This document shows positions 7,433 through 13,851 of a DNA stretch of 19,044 bases, in pieces (the stretch's first letter is position 1; every line of letters begins with the position of its first letter). Source of the stretch: Chloroflexota bacterium (GTDB lineage Bacteria > Chloroflexota > Dehalococcoidia > UBA2247 > RBG-13-53-26). The notes beneath the pieces were generated by a model. It worked only from the letters and a program-made list of their open reading frames with translations. It was not told the DNA's origin and ran no database searches. A program made the position numbers and the translations under genes. Location: contig QMOF01000013.1 of NCBI GenBank assembly GCA_003650185.1, positions 1 through 19,044 of the forward strand, in the 5' to 3' direction.

Positions 7433-8173
7433 ATGGTGACGAAGAACCCCTACACGCTTCTTGGCATCGGCCTGATCGTGGCAGGCATCTGCCTGGTACC
7501 GCTGGCTCACGTGCTCCTTGAATCCGCCCCCCTGGCAGCAGCGGGCGTCTCTGTAGTGATGCTGGGCGCCGTCAGCCTTACCCTGGGCAGGACACGCCCC
7601 AGGGTATCGCCTGAGGTGAGCACCCTGCTCCTGGAGACCGGTCTGGAAAACATCTCCACCATAGTCGAGGAGCTGGGGCTGAGGGCAAAGGCCATATACT
7701 TGCCCGGGTCGGTGACCCACGGACGGCCCCAGGCCCTCATACCTCTACACTCCAACTCCTCGTTGCCAGCCTTCGACAGACCCCTCCCGGCAAGGCTCAT
7801 CGTGAAGTACGGCCCCAGGCCGGAAGACATAGGACTGCTGGTCACCACCCCAGGCACTACCAGCCTCCAGATGCTGGAAGCAAAGCCAGGCCCTTCCGCC
7901 GAGGAGTTGCAGGACGCCCTGACGTCAATTCTTGAGGGCACGCTCGACGTGGCCGACGGCGTGAGGGTAGCGGTCACAGGCAACAGCATCGCTGTTGAGG
8001 TGCTCAAGCCACGGCTGGACTACCGGGATACCCGCTACTACGAGTGTCTGGGCAGCCCGCTGGCCTCCATAGCCGCTGGTCTGGCTGCCGAAGCCCTGGG
8101 CAGGCCGGTCAGGGTTGAGGGGGAGGAACGCGGCAAAGGCAAGAGCGTGATCAGGCTGGGTATCCTGGCTTGA
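7433..8173 (+). CDS. Membrane-anchored conserved protein of unknown function
   Basis: 246 residues. Two hydrophobic helices (about 8-28 and 34-52) form an N-terminal hairpin, followed by a soluble domain of about 190 residues. Conserved-looking stretches include LLETGLENISTIVEELGLRAKAIYLP, RLIVKYGPRPEDIGLLVTTPG and the C-terminal KSVIRLGIL. I recall similar proteins of unknown function in archaea and Chloroflexota (DUF7982-like), but that name is from memory and not verified. GTG 7430, ATG 7433 and GTG 7436 are adjacent alternatives; ATG is chosen. The only purine-rich site (AAGGGG) is about 18 bp upstream, so the true start could differ. It stands alone, convergent with the sulfur operon. 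A membrane-surface sensor or scaffold is possible, but function is unknown. Confidence 0.85.
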   Translation: MVTKNPYTLLGIGLIVAGICLVPLAHVLLESAPLAAAGVSVVMLGAVSLTLGRTRPRVSPEVSTLLLETGLENISTIVEELGLRAKAIYLPGSVTHGRPQALIPLHSNSSLPAFDRPLPARLIVKYGPRPEDIGLLVTTPGTTSLQMLEAKPGPSAEELQDALTSILEGTLDVADGVRVAVTGNSIAVEVLKPRLDYRDTRYYECLGSPLASIAAGLAAEALGRPVRVEGEERGKGKSVIRLGILA

Positions 8174-8234
8174 ACAACCGGCAACCGCCCGGCCAAGCTA
8201 GCCGCCGCGTGCCTGGGCCATGCGGTGCAGGCTA

Positions 8235-9011
8235 TCAGACTATCTGTGCTCTTATGGCGAAGAAAACGTCCTGGGGCCTCTCTATGGGGTAGTCCAGGTT
8301 TACCGTTATCAATAGGGCGTCCTCGTGGTGGTCGCCCTTGAGCTCCCCAGACTCCGATCTTGACGGCAGCGTCTGGACTTTGGCTTCGCCAAAGGAGCAG
8401 AAACCGTGATCGGAGATGACAATGAGCCGGTTGCTCTCGTCTTCCAGGAAGCCGGTCTTCAGGATGAGGTCCCCCATCATGGCGTCGAGCTTCCGGTACC
8501 ACTCAAGGACGCAGTCCTCTCCCCAGTGGAAATGCTGCACCCTGTCGAGCAGCGTATAGCAGGATATGAGGACATCCGGCTTCTGCTTCAAGAGATACCT
8601 TGTCTTGCTGGTTACCCTGTCGAGCTCCTCCTGCCACTCCCTGGGGTCGGTCGGCAGGCCGAAGCCGACCGGTTTGAAGTCCACTCCAAACGAATACGGT
8701 GGTACCACAAAGGGGACATTCAGTACTTTGACGCTTTTGCCTTCGCGCTGAAGGATATCCCAGATGAACTCCACATTGAGGTCTTCTCGTTTGACCAGGC
8801 GGCCCTGGACAGCGAAGCTGTCATGCCCGTGTTCGGCGAAGGTCTTTCCGGAGAACATGCCGCACCAGATGGAGGGCGAGATCGGCTTCTCGGTGAGAGT
8901 CAGGACGCTACAGTCTCCCACCTGGCTCAGCTTGTTGAAGGTGGGCAGAGACTCCAGGTTGGGCCGGACAACTGTCCACGTTGCGGCATCTATGCCCAAA
9001 ACGAAGATCAC
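8235..9011 (-). CDS. Alkaline-phosphatase-superfamily phosphodiesterase/nucleotide pyrophosphatase-like protein
   Basis: 258 residues with the metal and catalytic plan of type I phosphodiesterases/nucleotide pyrophosphatases. Asp8 is in VLGIDAATW, and a Ser in SPSIWCGMFSG (45-55) is the likely nucleophile (Ser47). LDRVQH gives Asp156 and His160, SDHGF gives Asp201 and His202, and GDHHED gives His228. It has no signal peptide, so it should act in the cytosol, unlike secreted sulfatases of the same fold. It is shorter than many family members. GTG 9011 is the start, with GAGAGG 8 bases upstream. It is the last gene after cysD-cysN, with a gap of 75 bp. By context it might hydrolyse APS/PAPS or a related nucleotide, or an organosulfate or phosphate ester. 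That is inference; the fold alone does not give the substrate. Confidence 0.88.
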   Translation of the reverse strand: MIFVLGIDAATWTVVRPNLESLPTFNKLSQVGDCSVLTLTEKPISPSIWCGMFSGKTFAEHGHDSFAVQGRLVKREDLNVEFIWDILQREGKSVKVLNVPFVVPPYSFGVDFKPVGFGLPTDPREWQEELDRVTSKTRYLLKQKPDVLISCYTLLDRVQHFHWGEDCVLEWYRKLDAMMGDLILKTGFLEDESNRLIVISDHGFCSFGEAKVQTLPSRSESGELKGDHHEDALLITVNLDYPIERPQDVFFAIRAQIV

Positions 9012-9086
9012 TTATGTACCTCTCGGATGGGGGTGTGTGGTCGTCCCGGGGGAAGCATTGACCTCCGTGGTGTGCTGCCCGGGGCG

Positions 9087-10298
9087 CTATGCGTGAGTAT
9101 CCAGCACCACCCCGGCACCAACGTTCTTCCCGCTTCGCACCAGCACAAACCGCCCCAGTTCCGGTATCTCAGAGAACTTCTCAACCACCAGGGGCTCGGT
9201 GGCGAAGACGATAGTGGCGGCCTCATTCTCGCCGATGGCATCGACATTGTGTCCCAGCACCTCTCCAGTCTCCGAGCTTATCCTCTCTCTGATCTGTTTC
9301 ACCGTGCCCTTCGTTCTTCTGGTGCCACACTTGATCTCGTACTCGTCGCCTTGCTTCAGGCTGCCTTCGAGGAGAACGACCTCGCCCAGAAAAACGTCGG
9401 TCGGGATGGGCGGGCTGTCCAGGTGACCGCCGACATTCCCCCGGGGCAGTTCAGCGCCTGCCAGCACGCCGACGGCGTCCCCTGCCCCGGCTTCGTTCAC
9501 CTCCCCAGGGAAGACCATGATTGACCCGATCGTCGCCGTAACCCCCGAAGGTTGGAAGATCATCCGATCGCCACGCCGCAACCGGCCCGACTCTACCCTG
9601 CCTACCACCACATTCTGCGAATCGACAGTATAGTTGTCCTGGACCACGAACCTGAGATGCTTCTCGGTGACCTCTTCCGGCTGGATTTCGTCAAGCACCT
9701 CAATCAGCGTTGGCCCCTGATACCACTCCATCTTCTGGGAGCGCTTGTATACGTTGTCACCCTCCAGAGCCGACACCGGTACAGACCTCACGTCCCGGTA
9801 CCCGAGCGAAGAAAGCAACTGCAGCGTGTCCCTGCTGACCTTCTTGAAGGCGTCTTCGGCATAGTCCATCAGGTCCATCTTGTTCACGGCGACCACGATC
9901 TGTCTTATGCCCAGCATGTGCAGCAGGAAAGAGTGCCTCTTGGTCTGTTCCTCGACCCCGTTTGGCGCTGACACCACCAGGATGCCAACCTGGGCATGGG
10001 AGGCACCGGAAAGCATGTTCTTGATGAACTGGCGGTGACCCGGCACGTCCACTACGGTGTAGTAGTTCTTGCCCTTAAAAAGGATGCGAGTCGTGTCTAT
10101 TGTCCGCTCCTCTTTCAGTTCCTCCTCGTAAGAGTCCAGAAAGTAGGCAAATTCAAACCTTTTCTTGTACTCCTCGATAAGCTTCTGCACCTCGGCCATT
10201 CTCCCTTCGGGGAGGGTCTCCGAGTCGTACAGCAGCCTTCCAATGAGAGTGGACTTGCCGTGGTCTATATGCCCCACAATGACGACATTAACGTTCAT
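9087..10298 (-). CDS. cysN: Sulfate adenylyltransferase subunit 1 (GTPase subunit)
   Basis: CysN is the GTPase that drives ATP sulfurylase (with CysD), forming adenylyl sulfate from sulfate and ATP. 403 residues, shorter than the roughly 475 of E. coli. P-loop GHIDHGKST (9-17), G3 DVPGH (84-88), G4 NKMD (139-142) and G5 SAL (176-178) are intact and are followed by two EF-1A-like beta-barrel domains. Switch I/G2 reads KEERTIDTT (62-70) rather than the usual REQGITID, two residues short and lacking the GI pair. The start is ATG 10298, with AGAGGG 7 bases upstream. It follows cysD by 13 bp, so the pair is surely co-transcribed. A general EF-1A-like translational GTPase is the alternative, but adjacency to cysD settles it. 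Confidence 0.95.
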   Translation of the reverse strand: MNVNVVIVGHIDHGKSTLIGRLLYDSETLPEGRMAEVQKLIEEYKKRFEFAYFLDSYEEELKEERTIDTTRILFKGKNYYTVVDVPGHRQFIKNMLSGASHAQVGILVVSAPNGVEEQTKRHSFLLHMLGIRQIVVAVNKMDLMDYAEDAFKKVSRDTLQLLSSLGYRDVRSVPVSALEGDNVYKRSQKMEWYQGPTLIEVLDEIQPEEVTEKHLRFVVQDNYTVDSQNVVVGRVESGRLRRGDRMIFQPSGVTATIGSIMVFPGEVNEAGAGDAVGVLAGAELPRGNVGGHLDSPPIPTDVFLGEVVLLEGSLKQGDEYEIKCGTRRTKGTVKQIRERISSETGEVLGHNVDAIGENEAATIVFATEPLVVEKFSEIPELGRFVLVRSGKNVGAGVVLDTHA

Positions 10299-10311
10299 TT
10301 CGCTGCCCTCT

Positions 10312-11112
10312 CTACATGTACCCCAGGGCGCGGAGCTTCTGCATGGTGAAAGCGTTCTCCTTGTCCTGGGCCCTGCCGGACCTCTCTGCGATCTTGGTGT
10401 TCCGCAACTCCTCTACGATGCCGTCTATGGTCGCAGCGTTGGAATCGATGGGTGCGGTACACGGCTCGCATCCCAGGCTACGGTAGCGTTTCCCGTTCCG
10501 GGCGAAGTACATGGGGTTGACCGGGATACCCTCCGCCTTGATGTATTCCCACACGTCGAGCTCGCGCCAGTGCAGTATAGGATGCACTCTCATGTGCGTC
10601 CCCTGTGTCACCAGCCCCTGGAACTGGTCCCACATTTCCAGAGGCTGGTCTTTGTAGTCCCACTTGAAGTTCTCGTCCCGAGGGGAGAAATACCTCTCTT
10701 TGGCCCGAATACCGTGTTCATCTCGTCTTATGGCCAGAATGAGGGCATCGAAGTCATTTTCCTCCACAAAGCTCCTCAGCGCTTCTGTCTTCAGCCTGGT
10801 ACAACACTCCATCTTGCCGGTTTGGGGAGAGACGCCTTCTTTCTGGGCCTGTTCATTGCGGGCTACCCTGAGGTCCAGGCCCCACTCTGCAGCGATCCTG
10901 TCCCTGAACTCGTACATCTGCTTGAACTTGTAGCCCGTGTCTATGTGGATCACCGGAAACGGCACCTTGCCGAAAAAGGCCTTGCGGCAGAGCCAGAGCA
11001 TGGTGGTACTGTCCTTGCCCACGCTCCACAGCACAGCCGGCCTCTTGAACTCGGCATAGGCTTCTCTAACTATGTAGATGCTCCGGTTCTCCAGGTCCTT
11101 CAAGTCGAGCAT
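10312..11112 (-). CDS. cysD: Sulfate adenylyltransferase subunit 2 (adenylyl-transfer subunit)
   Basis: CysD is the ATP pyrophosphatase-type subunit that adenylates sulfate in the cytosol; CysN couples GTP hydrolysis to it. 266 residues. The PP-loop is SVGKDST (30-36), and the family blocks HIDTGYKFKQMYEFRD, ILAIRRDEHGIRAKER, RVHPILHWRELDVWEYI and RYRSLGCEPCTAP are present in order. The C-terminus ends KLRALGYM, equivalent to the short GYF-type tail of E. coli CysD. This tail is also found in the neighbouring small proteins and the permease. ATG 11112 has GGAGGG 5 bases upstream. cysN follows by 13 bp, and a 51-codon ORF overlaps its first codons from upstream. Confidence 0.96.
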   Translation of the reverse strand: MLDLKDLENRSIYIVREAYAEFKRPAVLWSVGKDSTTMLWLCRKAFFGKVPFPVIHIDTGYKFKQMYEFRDRIAAEWGLDLRVARNEQAQKEGVSPQTGKMECCTRLKTEALRSFVEENDFDALILAIRRDEHGIRAKERYFSPRDENFKWDYKDQPLEMWDQFQGLVTQGTHMRVHPILHWRELDVWEYIKAEGIPVNPMYFARNGKRYRSLGCEPCTAPIDSNAATIDGIVEELRNTKIAERSGRAQDKENAFTMQKLRALGYM

Positions 11113-11255
11113 GAGGTCCCTCCTTCCCCATCAGCTAGCTCCCCAGGCTGACTGTAGGCCACCTCAGCAGCACGGCGTACAGCTATCCTACCCGGCATGA
11201 GATCAACCTCGGTATGGTGGCCTCCAGACCAATCAGGACACGTCTTCACCCTCAT
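11100..11255 (-). CDS. Possible 51-residue small protein coupled to the permease and cysD genes
   Basis: ATG 11255-11253 overlaps the permease stop as ATGA, and the frame ends at 11100, 13 bp inside cysD. It therefore exactly fills the 139-bp gap between the two genes. The product begins MRVKTCPDWSGGHH and contains PGRIAVRRAAEVAY. I recognise no family. There is no clear ribosome site of its own, so translation would depend on coupling to the permease. The alternative is an untranslated spacer or a short leader frame that affects cysD initiation. Confidence that it is a real protein is low. Confidence 0.3.
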   Translation of the reverse strand: MRVKTCPDWSGGHHTEVDLMPGRIAVRRAAEVAYSQPGELADGEGGTSCST

Positions 11256-12070
11256 AACACAAATGCCCTCACCAGCGTCAAGATACCGAGTATAACCGTA
11301 GCTGCGCCTATCGCCAGGGTCAGCCTCCGAGTGTTTACTCTTCTCACCGTCAGCGCTGCAAACGGCGACGCTACTACCGAGCCTATAACTGTGGCCACAG
11401 CCAGTCTCCAGTAGATATCTCCTTCCATCAGAAGGTAAGTCAAGAAGCCTACGGCGCACACTATAGCTACTGCCACTGCCGTGCTTCCCACCGAGTTTCG
11501 GGCTCCTCTCCCACTCAGTATCTGGCCGCCTGCCACCAGCGGCACATAGCCGCCACCGCTCACGCCCTTGTTGAAAGCGCTCACCAACCCTAGTGCAACA
11601 ATGCCCGTCCAGGAGAACGTGCCTTGAACCTTCCGCGGCAAAAGCAAGTTCACTCCTATCCCCAGGACCATCACACCTATGTAGGTCTCCAGGACGATCG
11701 TGGGTATATTCACGGCTGTTACGGCCCCTATCATTACTCCTATCACCCCGCAAGCTACCAGAACCAGCACAATCTTCGCGTCGGTAGACCGCGGCAGGTA
11801 GCCGAGCCGTCTTAGTCTATTCTTGATGTTCTCGTCGCGCCTGAAGTCCAGGTCTATGTTTCCGGCTCGATGATGCAGCGCTCCACCAACAAGCCCTCCA
11901 GCAAGCTGGCTCAGTAGCACCGCCGGGACAACCTGTACCGGAGAGAACCCCATGATAATAAAGATTGGGGTTACGGCTGTTCCGTAGCCCGCTCCCAGCG
12001 AAAGGCTCAGGTATTGGCAGAACAGGGAGACAACGAGGACTGCTGCGAATAAGCTTGCAGTTAGCTCCAA
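11252..12070 (-). CDS. TauE/SafE-family anion permease with a motif-bearing cytosolic loop
   Basis: Predicted integral membrane protein of 272 residues with about eight hydrophobic helices and the TauE/SafE pattern: GAGYGTAVTPIFIIMGFSPVQVVPAVLLSQLAGGL in the first half and a repeated GLVSAFNKGVSGGGYVPLVAGG in the second. The family moves sulfite, sulfoacetate, sulfate-related or other organic anions. The loop after helix 2-3 (about 72-98) is charged and contains RLRRLGYL (85-92). This is the same motif that ends CysD and the two upstream small proteins, which ties the permease to them. The start is TTG 12070, with GGGGAAACGG just upstream. The gene lies 21 bp after the second small gene and overlaps a small ORF by ATGA at its end. 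Direction and substrate cannot be read from sequence; sulfate or sulfite is inferred from cysD-cysN. Confidence 0.88.
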   Translation of the reverse strand: MELTASLFAAVLVVSLFCQYLSLSLGAGYGTAVTPIFIIMGFSPVQVVPAVLLSQLAGGLVGGALHHRAGNIDLDFRRDENIKNRLRRLGYLPRSTDAKIVLVLVACGVIGVMIGAVTAVNIPTIVLETYIGVMVLGIGVNLLLPRKVQGTFSWTGIVALGLVSAFNKGVSGGGYVPLVAGGQILSGRGARNSVGSTAVAVAIVCAVGFLTYLLMEGDIYWRLAVATVIGSVVASPFAALTVRRVNTRRLTLAIGAATVILGILTLVRAFVL

Positions 12071-12091
12071 ACCGTTTCCCCGACCAAGCTC

Positions 12092-12313
12092 TCAGTCCAG
12101 GTACCCCAGTGCCTTGAGCCTCTTCTTCACCTCCTCCTCTTCCTCTTTGGAGAAAGCCTGTTCTCCCTCACCCTCGTCCTTCAGCACTTCCTCCATGACG
12201 AAGGTTACATACTCCTCCACCGAACCAAACCCTGTCTCCCTGGCCCGCTCCTCTATGCGGGCATGAAGATCAGCCGACAGGAATACGGCCTTGCTTTCCT
12301 GCTCTCTACTCAT
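12092..12313 (-). CDS. Small ribbon-helix-helix protein with LGYL tail (second of pair)
   Basis: 73 residues. The N-terminal 45 or so (KAVFLSADLHARIEERARETGFGSVEEYVTFVMEEVL) fit the ribbon-helix-helix (CopG/Arc) fold: a short strand, then two helices with the GFxSVxEYV turn. An acidic linker follows (SKEEEEEVKK), then the tail RLKALGYLD (65-73). Its ATG overlaps the stop of the first small gene (ATGA at 12310-12313), so the two are translationally coupled. There is no toxin gene beside it, which argues against a toxin-antitoxin role. It could be a DNA-binding autoregulator of the operon, or an oligomeric partner that uses the tail to bind the sulfate-activation machinery. The function is not known to me. 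Confidence 0.88.
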   Translation of the reverse strand: MSREQESKAVFLSADLHARIEERARETGFGSVEEYVTFVMEEVLKDEGEGEQAFSKEEEEEVKKRLKALGYLD

Positions 12314-12534
12314 TCTTCCTCCTTGAGGTAGCCGAGCCTTCTCAGTCGCTCCCTTATCGCGCGAACTTCCTCTGAGGTCAGCCTGTCCTCACCCGCGATG
12401 TGGCCGCTGGAAGCCAGGTTTCGCAGCACGAAGACGATGAACTCGCTGACGCTGGAAAAGCCCGAGCCCTCGATCATCTGCCCCAGCCTGCGGTAGAGCT
12501 CCCTTGGTATCTTTATGGTGACCTTGCTCTCCAT
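12310..12534 (-). CDS. Small ribbon-helix-helix protein with LGYL tail (first gene of the sulfur operon)
   Basis: 74 residues starting MESKVTIKIPRELYRRL, the classic ribbon-helix-helix opening strand. It is followed by GSGFSSVSEFIVFVLRNLA, a linker, and EEVRAIRERLRRLGYL (55-70) plus KEEE. A longer frame back to 12621 exists, but it passes through the promoter and lacks fold similarity. ATG 12534 has GGAG just upstream (spacing 4) and is chosen. It is a diverged paralogue of the next gene, sharing fold and tail. It is first in a run of two small genes, permease, cysD, cysN and the phosphodiesterase. A palindrome at the transcription start is a possible site for autoregulation. Confidence 0.88.
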   Translation of the reverse strand: MESKVTIKIPRELYRRLGQMIEGSGFSSVSEFIVFVLRNLASSGHIAGEDRLTSEEVRAIRERLRRLGYLKEEE

Positions 12535-12539
12535 CGCAC

Positions 12540-12550
12540 TCCAATTGGGA
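12540..12550. promoter_or_regulatory. Candidate operator at the start of the sulfur operon
   Basis: The perfect palindrome CCAATTGG (12541-12548) sits over the predicted transcription start. A second half-site, TCCAAT, recurs at 12568-12573 inside the promoter spacer, 28 bp away. Ribbon-helix-helix repressors bind short repeated half-sites, and the first two genes of the operon encode such proteins. Autoregulation is inferred. Confidence 0.35.
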
Positions 12551-12554
12551 TAAC

Positions 12555-12583
12555 AGTATAGTGCAAGTCCAATCGTGACGCAA
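12555..12583 (-). promoter_or_regulatory. Promoter of the sulfur operon
   Basis: On the minus strand, TTGCGT (12583-12578), 17 bp and TATACT (12560-12555). The predicted start near 12548 gives a leader of about 14 nt before ATG 12534. Confidence 0.6.
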
Positions 12584-12602
12584 TAGGGCCAAAATCGCCA
12601 TC

Positions 12603-12632
12603 TTGCCATTTGAGTTGCCAAGGCAATATAAT
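12603..12632 (+). promoter_or_regulatory. Promoter toward the ABC exporter operon
   Basis: TTGCCA (12603-12608), an 18-bp spacer and a perfect TATAAT (12627-12632) on the plus strand, divergent from the sulfur operon promoter 20 bp away. The predicted start near 12639 leaves a leader of about 190 nt before ATG 12832. Confidence 0.55.
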
Positions 12633-12721
12633 CTGAAGCTACTCAGTGTGAGAAGCTGGCATCGTTGGGCTGCTGTCGAAGCTGTACGCCTCCGTGCGTT
12701 TCGCGCCTTGTTGGCAACCGA

Positions 12722-12748
12722 GCCTGGCACGCGGCTCGCGTGCCAGGC
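12722..12748 (+). promoter_or_regulatory. Perfect 12-bp hairpin in the leader of the ABC exporter operon
   Basis: GCCTGGCACGCG (12722-12733), loop GCT, CGCGTGCCAGGC (12737-12748): an uninterrupted GC-rich stem with a 3-nt loop. No T tract follows on either strand, so it is not a standard intrinsic terminator. It lies about 80 nt after the predicted start and about 85 nt before the gene. It could be a protein-binding site, an RNA-level control element or an mRNA stabiliser. Confidence 0.6.
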
Positions 12749-12831
12749 GGCCACTCCTCACTATATGTGCGTCTATGGGGTATGAGCGAACGGGTGTCCT
12801 AGCTGACCACTGAGTGGGCGCCCGAAGAGCC

Positions 12832-13851
12832 ATGAGCGTTATTGCCACCTATCAACTTACCAAGGTCTTTCCTGGCGGCGTCAGGGCGGTCGACGGCGTC
12901 GATTTTGAGGTAAATGCTGGTGAGATCTTCGGTTTCCTGGGGCCGAATGGCGCCGGTAAGACCACCACCAGCAAGATGGTGAATACGCTGATTCAGCCAA
13001 CATCAGGCACTGCCTTGATCAGCGGATTCGATATTCGCAAGGACCCGGGCGAGGTGCGCAGCCGCATTGGCTACGTAGGGCAGGACGTGGGAGTGGACGA
13101 GTATGCTACCGGCAGAGAGAACCTCACGCTCTACGGTCGCTTTTACAGGCTTGGTGGCAAGACCATCAAGCAGAGAGTGAATGAGCTGTTTGAGCTGGTC
13201 GACCTGATCGGCTACGAGGACAAGATGGTGTCCACCTACTCGGGAGGCATGCGCAAGCGCCTGGACATAGCTATGGGCCTCATCCACCAGCCTGACGTCA
13301 TCTTTCTGGATGAGCCTACAGTAGGCCTTGACCCTCAGACCAGGGTCCACGTATGGGACTACATTCGAGACCTGGCCAAGGTAATGGGCGTGACCATCTT
13401 CCTTACAACCCACTATATGGAGGAGGCCGACCACCTCGCCGACCGAATCGCCATCATAGACCGGGGCAAGATTATGGCTATAGGCACTCCGGCGGAACTG
13501 AAACAGTCGATAAGCGGCGATGCAGTCACTCTATCTCCTGGGGCAGGAAAGGCAAACGAGAGCCAGGACTTCATCAGCCGTGCCGAAGCGGCGCTGTCGG
13601 GCCAAGCCTTCGTCATAAGGACGCAGGTCATGGATGGTGGGCTGGCGGTGTACGTGGAGCACGGCGAGTCGGCAGTGCCGGAGATAATGCGGCTTCTCTC
13701 CAGCCACGGGATCGAGGTGGGGACGATATCTGTATCCCGGCCGTCGCTGGATGACGTCTTCCTGAAGTACACCGGACGCACCATACGGGCTGAAGAAGGC
13801 ACGCCCACCACCTACGCAGAAGTACAGCGAAAACGCAGCCGGAGACAATGA
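12832..13851 (+). CDS. ABC transporter ATP-binding protein, daunorubicin-resistance (DrrA) type
   Basis: 339 residues. Walker A GPNGAGKTT (37-45), Q-loop GYVGQD, signature YSGGMRKRLDIA, Walker B VIFLDEPTVGLDP and the switch histidine in TTHYMEEAD are all present. The C-terminal domain ends with the DrrA-like SVSRPSLDDVFLKYTGR. It powers a two-component exporter with the permease that follows (ATGA overlap, 13848-13851). Substrates of such exporters include drugs and lipids; none can be named here. The frame is open from GTG 12814, but ATG 12832 matches the family start. The ribosome site is weak (GAAGAG). It is the first gene of a likely operon running to 18003. Confidence 0.95.
   Translation: MSVIATYQLTKVFPGGVRAVDGVDFEVNAGEIFGFLGPNGAGKTTTSKMVNTLIQPTSGTALISGFDIRKDPGEVRSRIGYVGQDVGVDEYATGRENLTLYGRFYRLGGKTIKQRVNELFELVDLIGYEDKMVSTYSGGMRKRLDIAMGLIHQPDVIFLDEPTVGLDPQTRVHVWDYIRDLAKVMGVTIFLTTHYMEEADHLADRIAIIDRGKIMAIGTPAELKQSISGDAVTLSPGAGKANESQDFISRAEAALSGQAFVIRTQVMDGGLAVYVEHGESAVPEIMRLLSSHGIEVGTISVSRPSLDDVFLKYTGRTIRAEEGTPTTYAEVQRKRSRRQ

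Noticed and set aside
8406..9524. 372-codon plus-strand ORF opposite the phosphodiesterase and cysN
   Set aside because: It spans two real genes and their gap in antisense; no motifs.
10165..11151. 328-codon plus-strand ORF opposite cysD and the start of cysN
   Set aside because: Antisense shadow; cysD and cysN are unambiguous.
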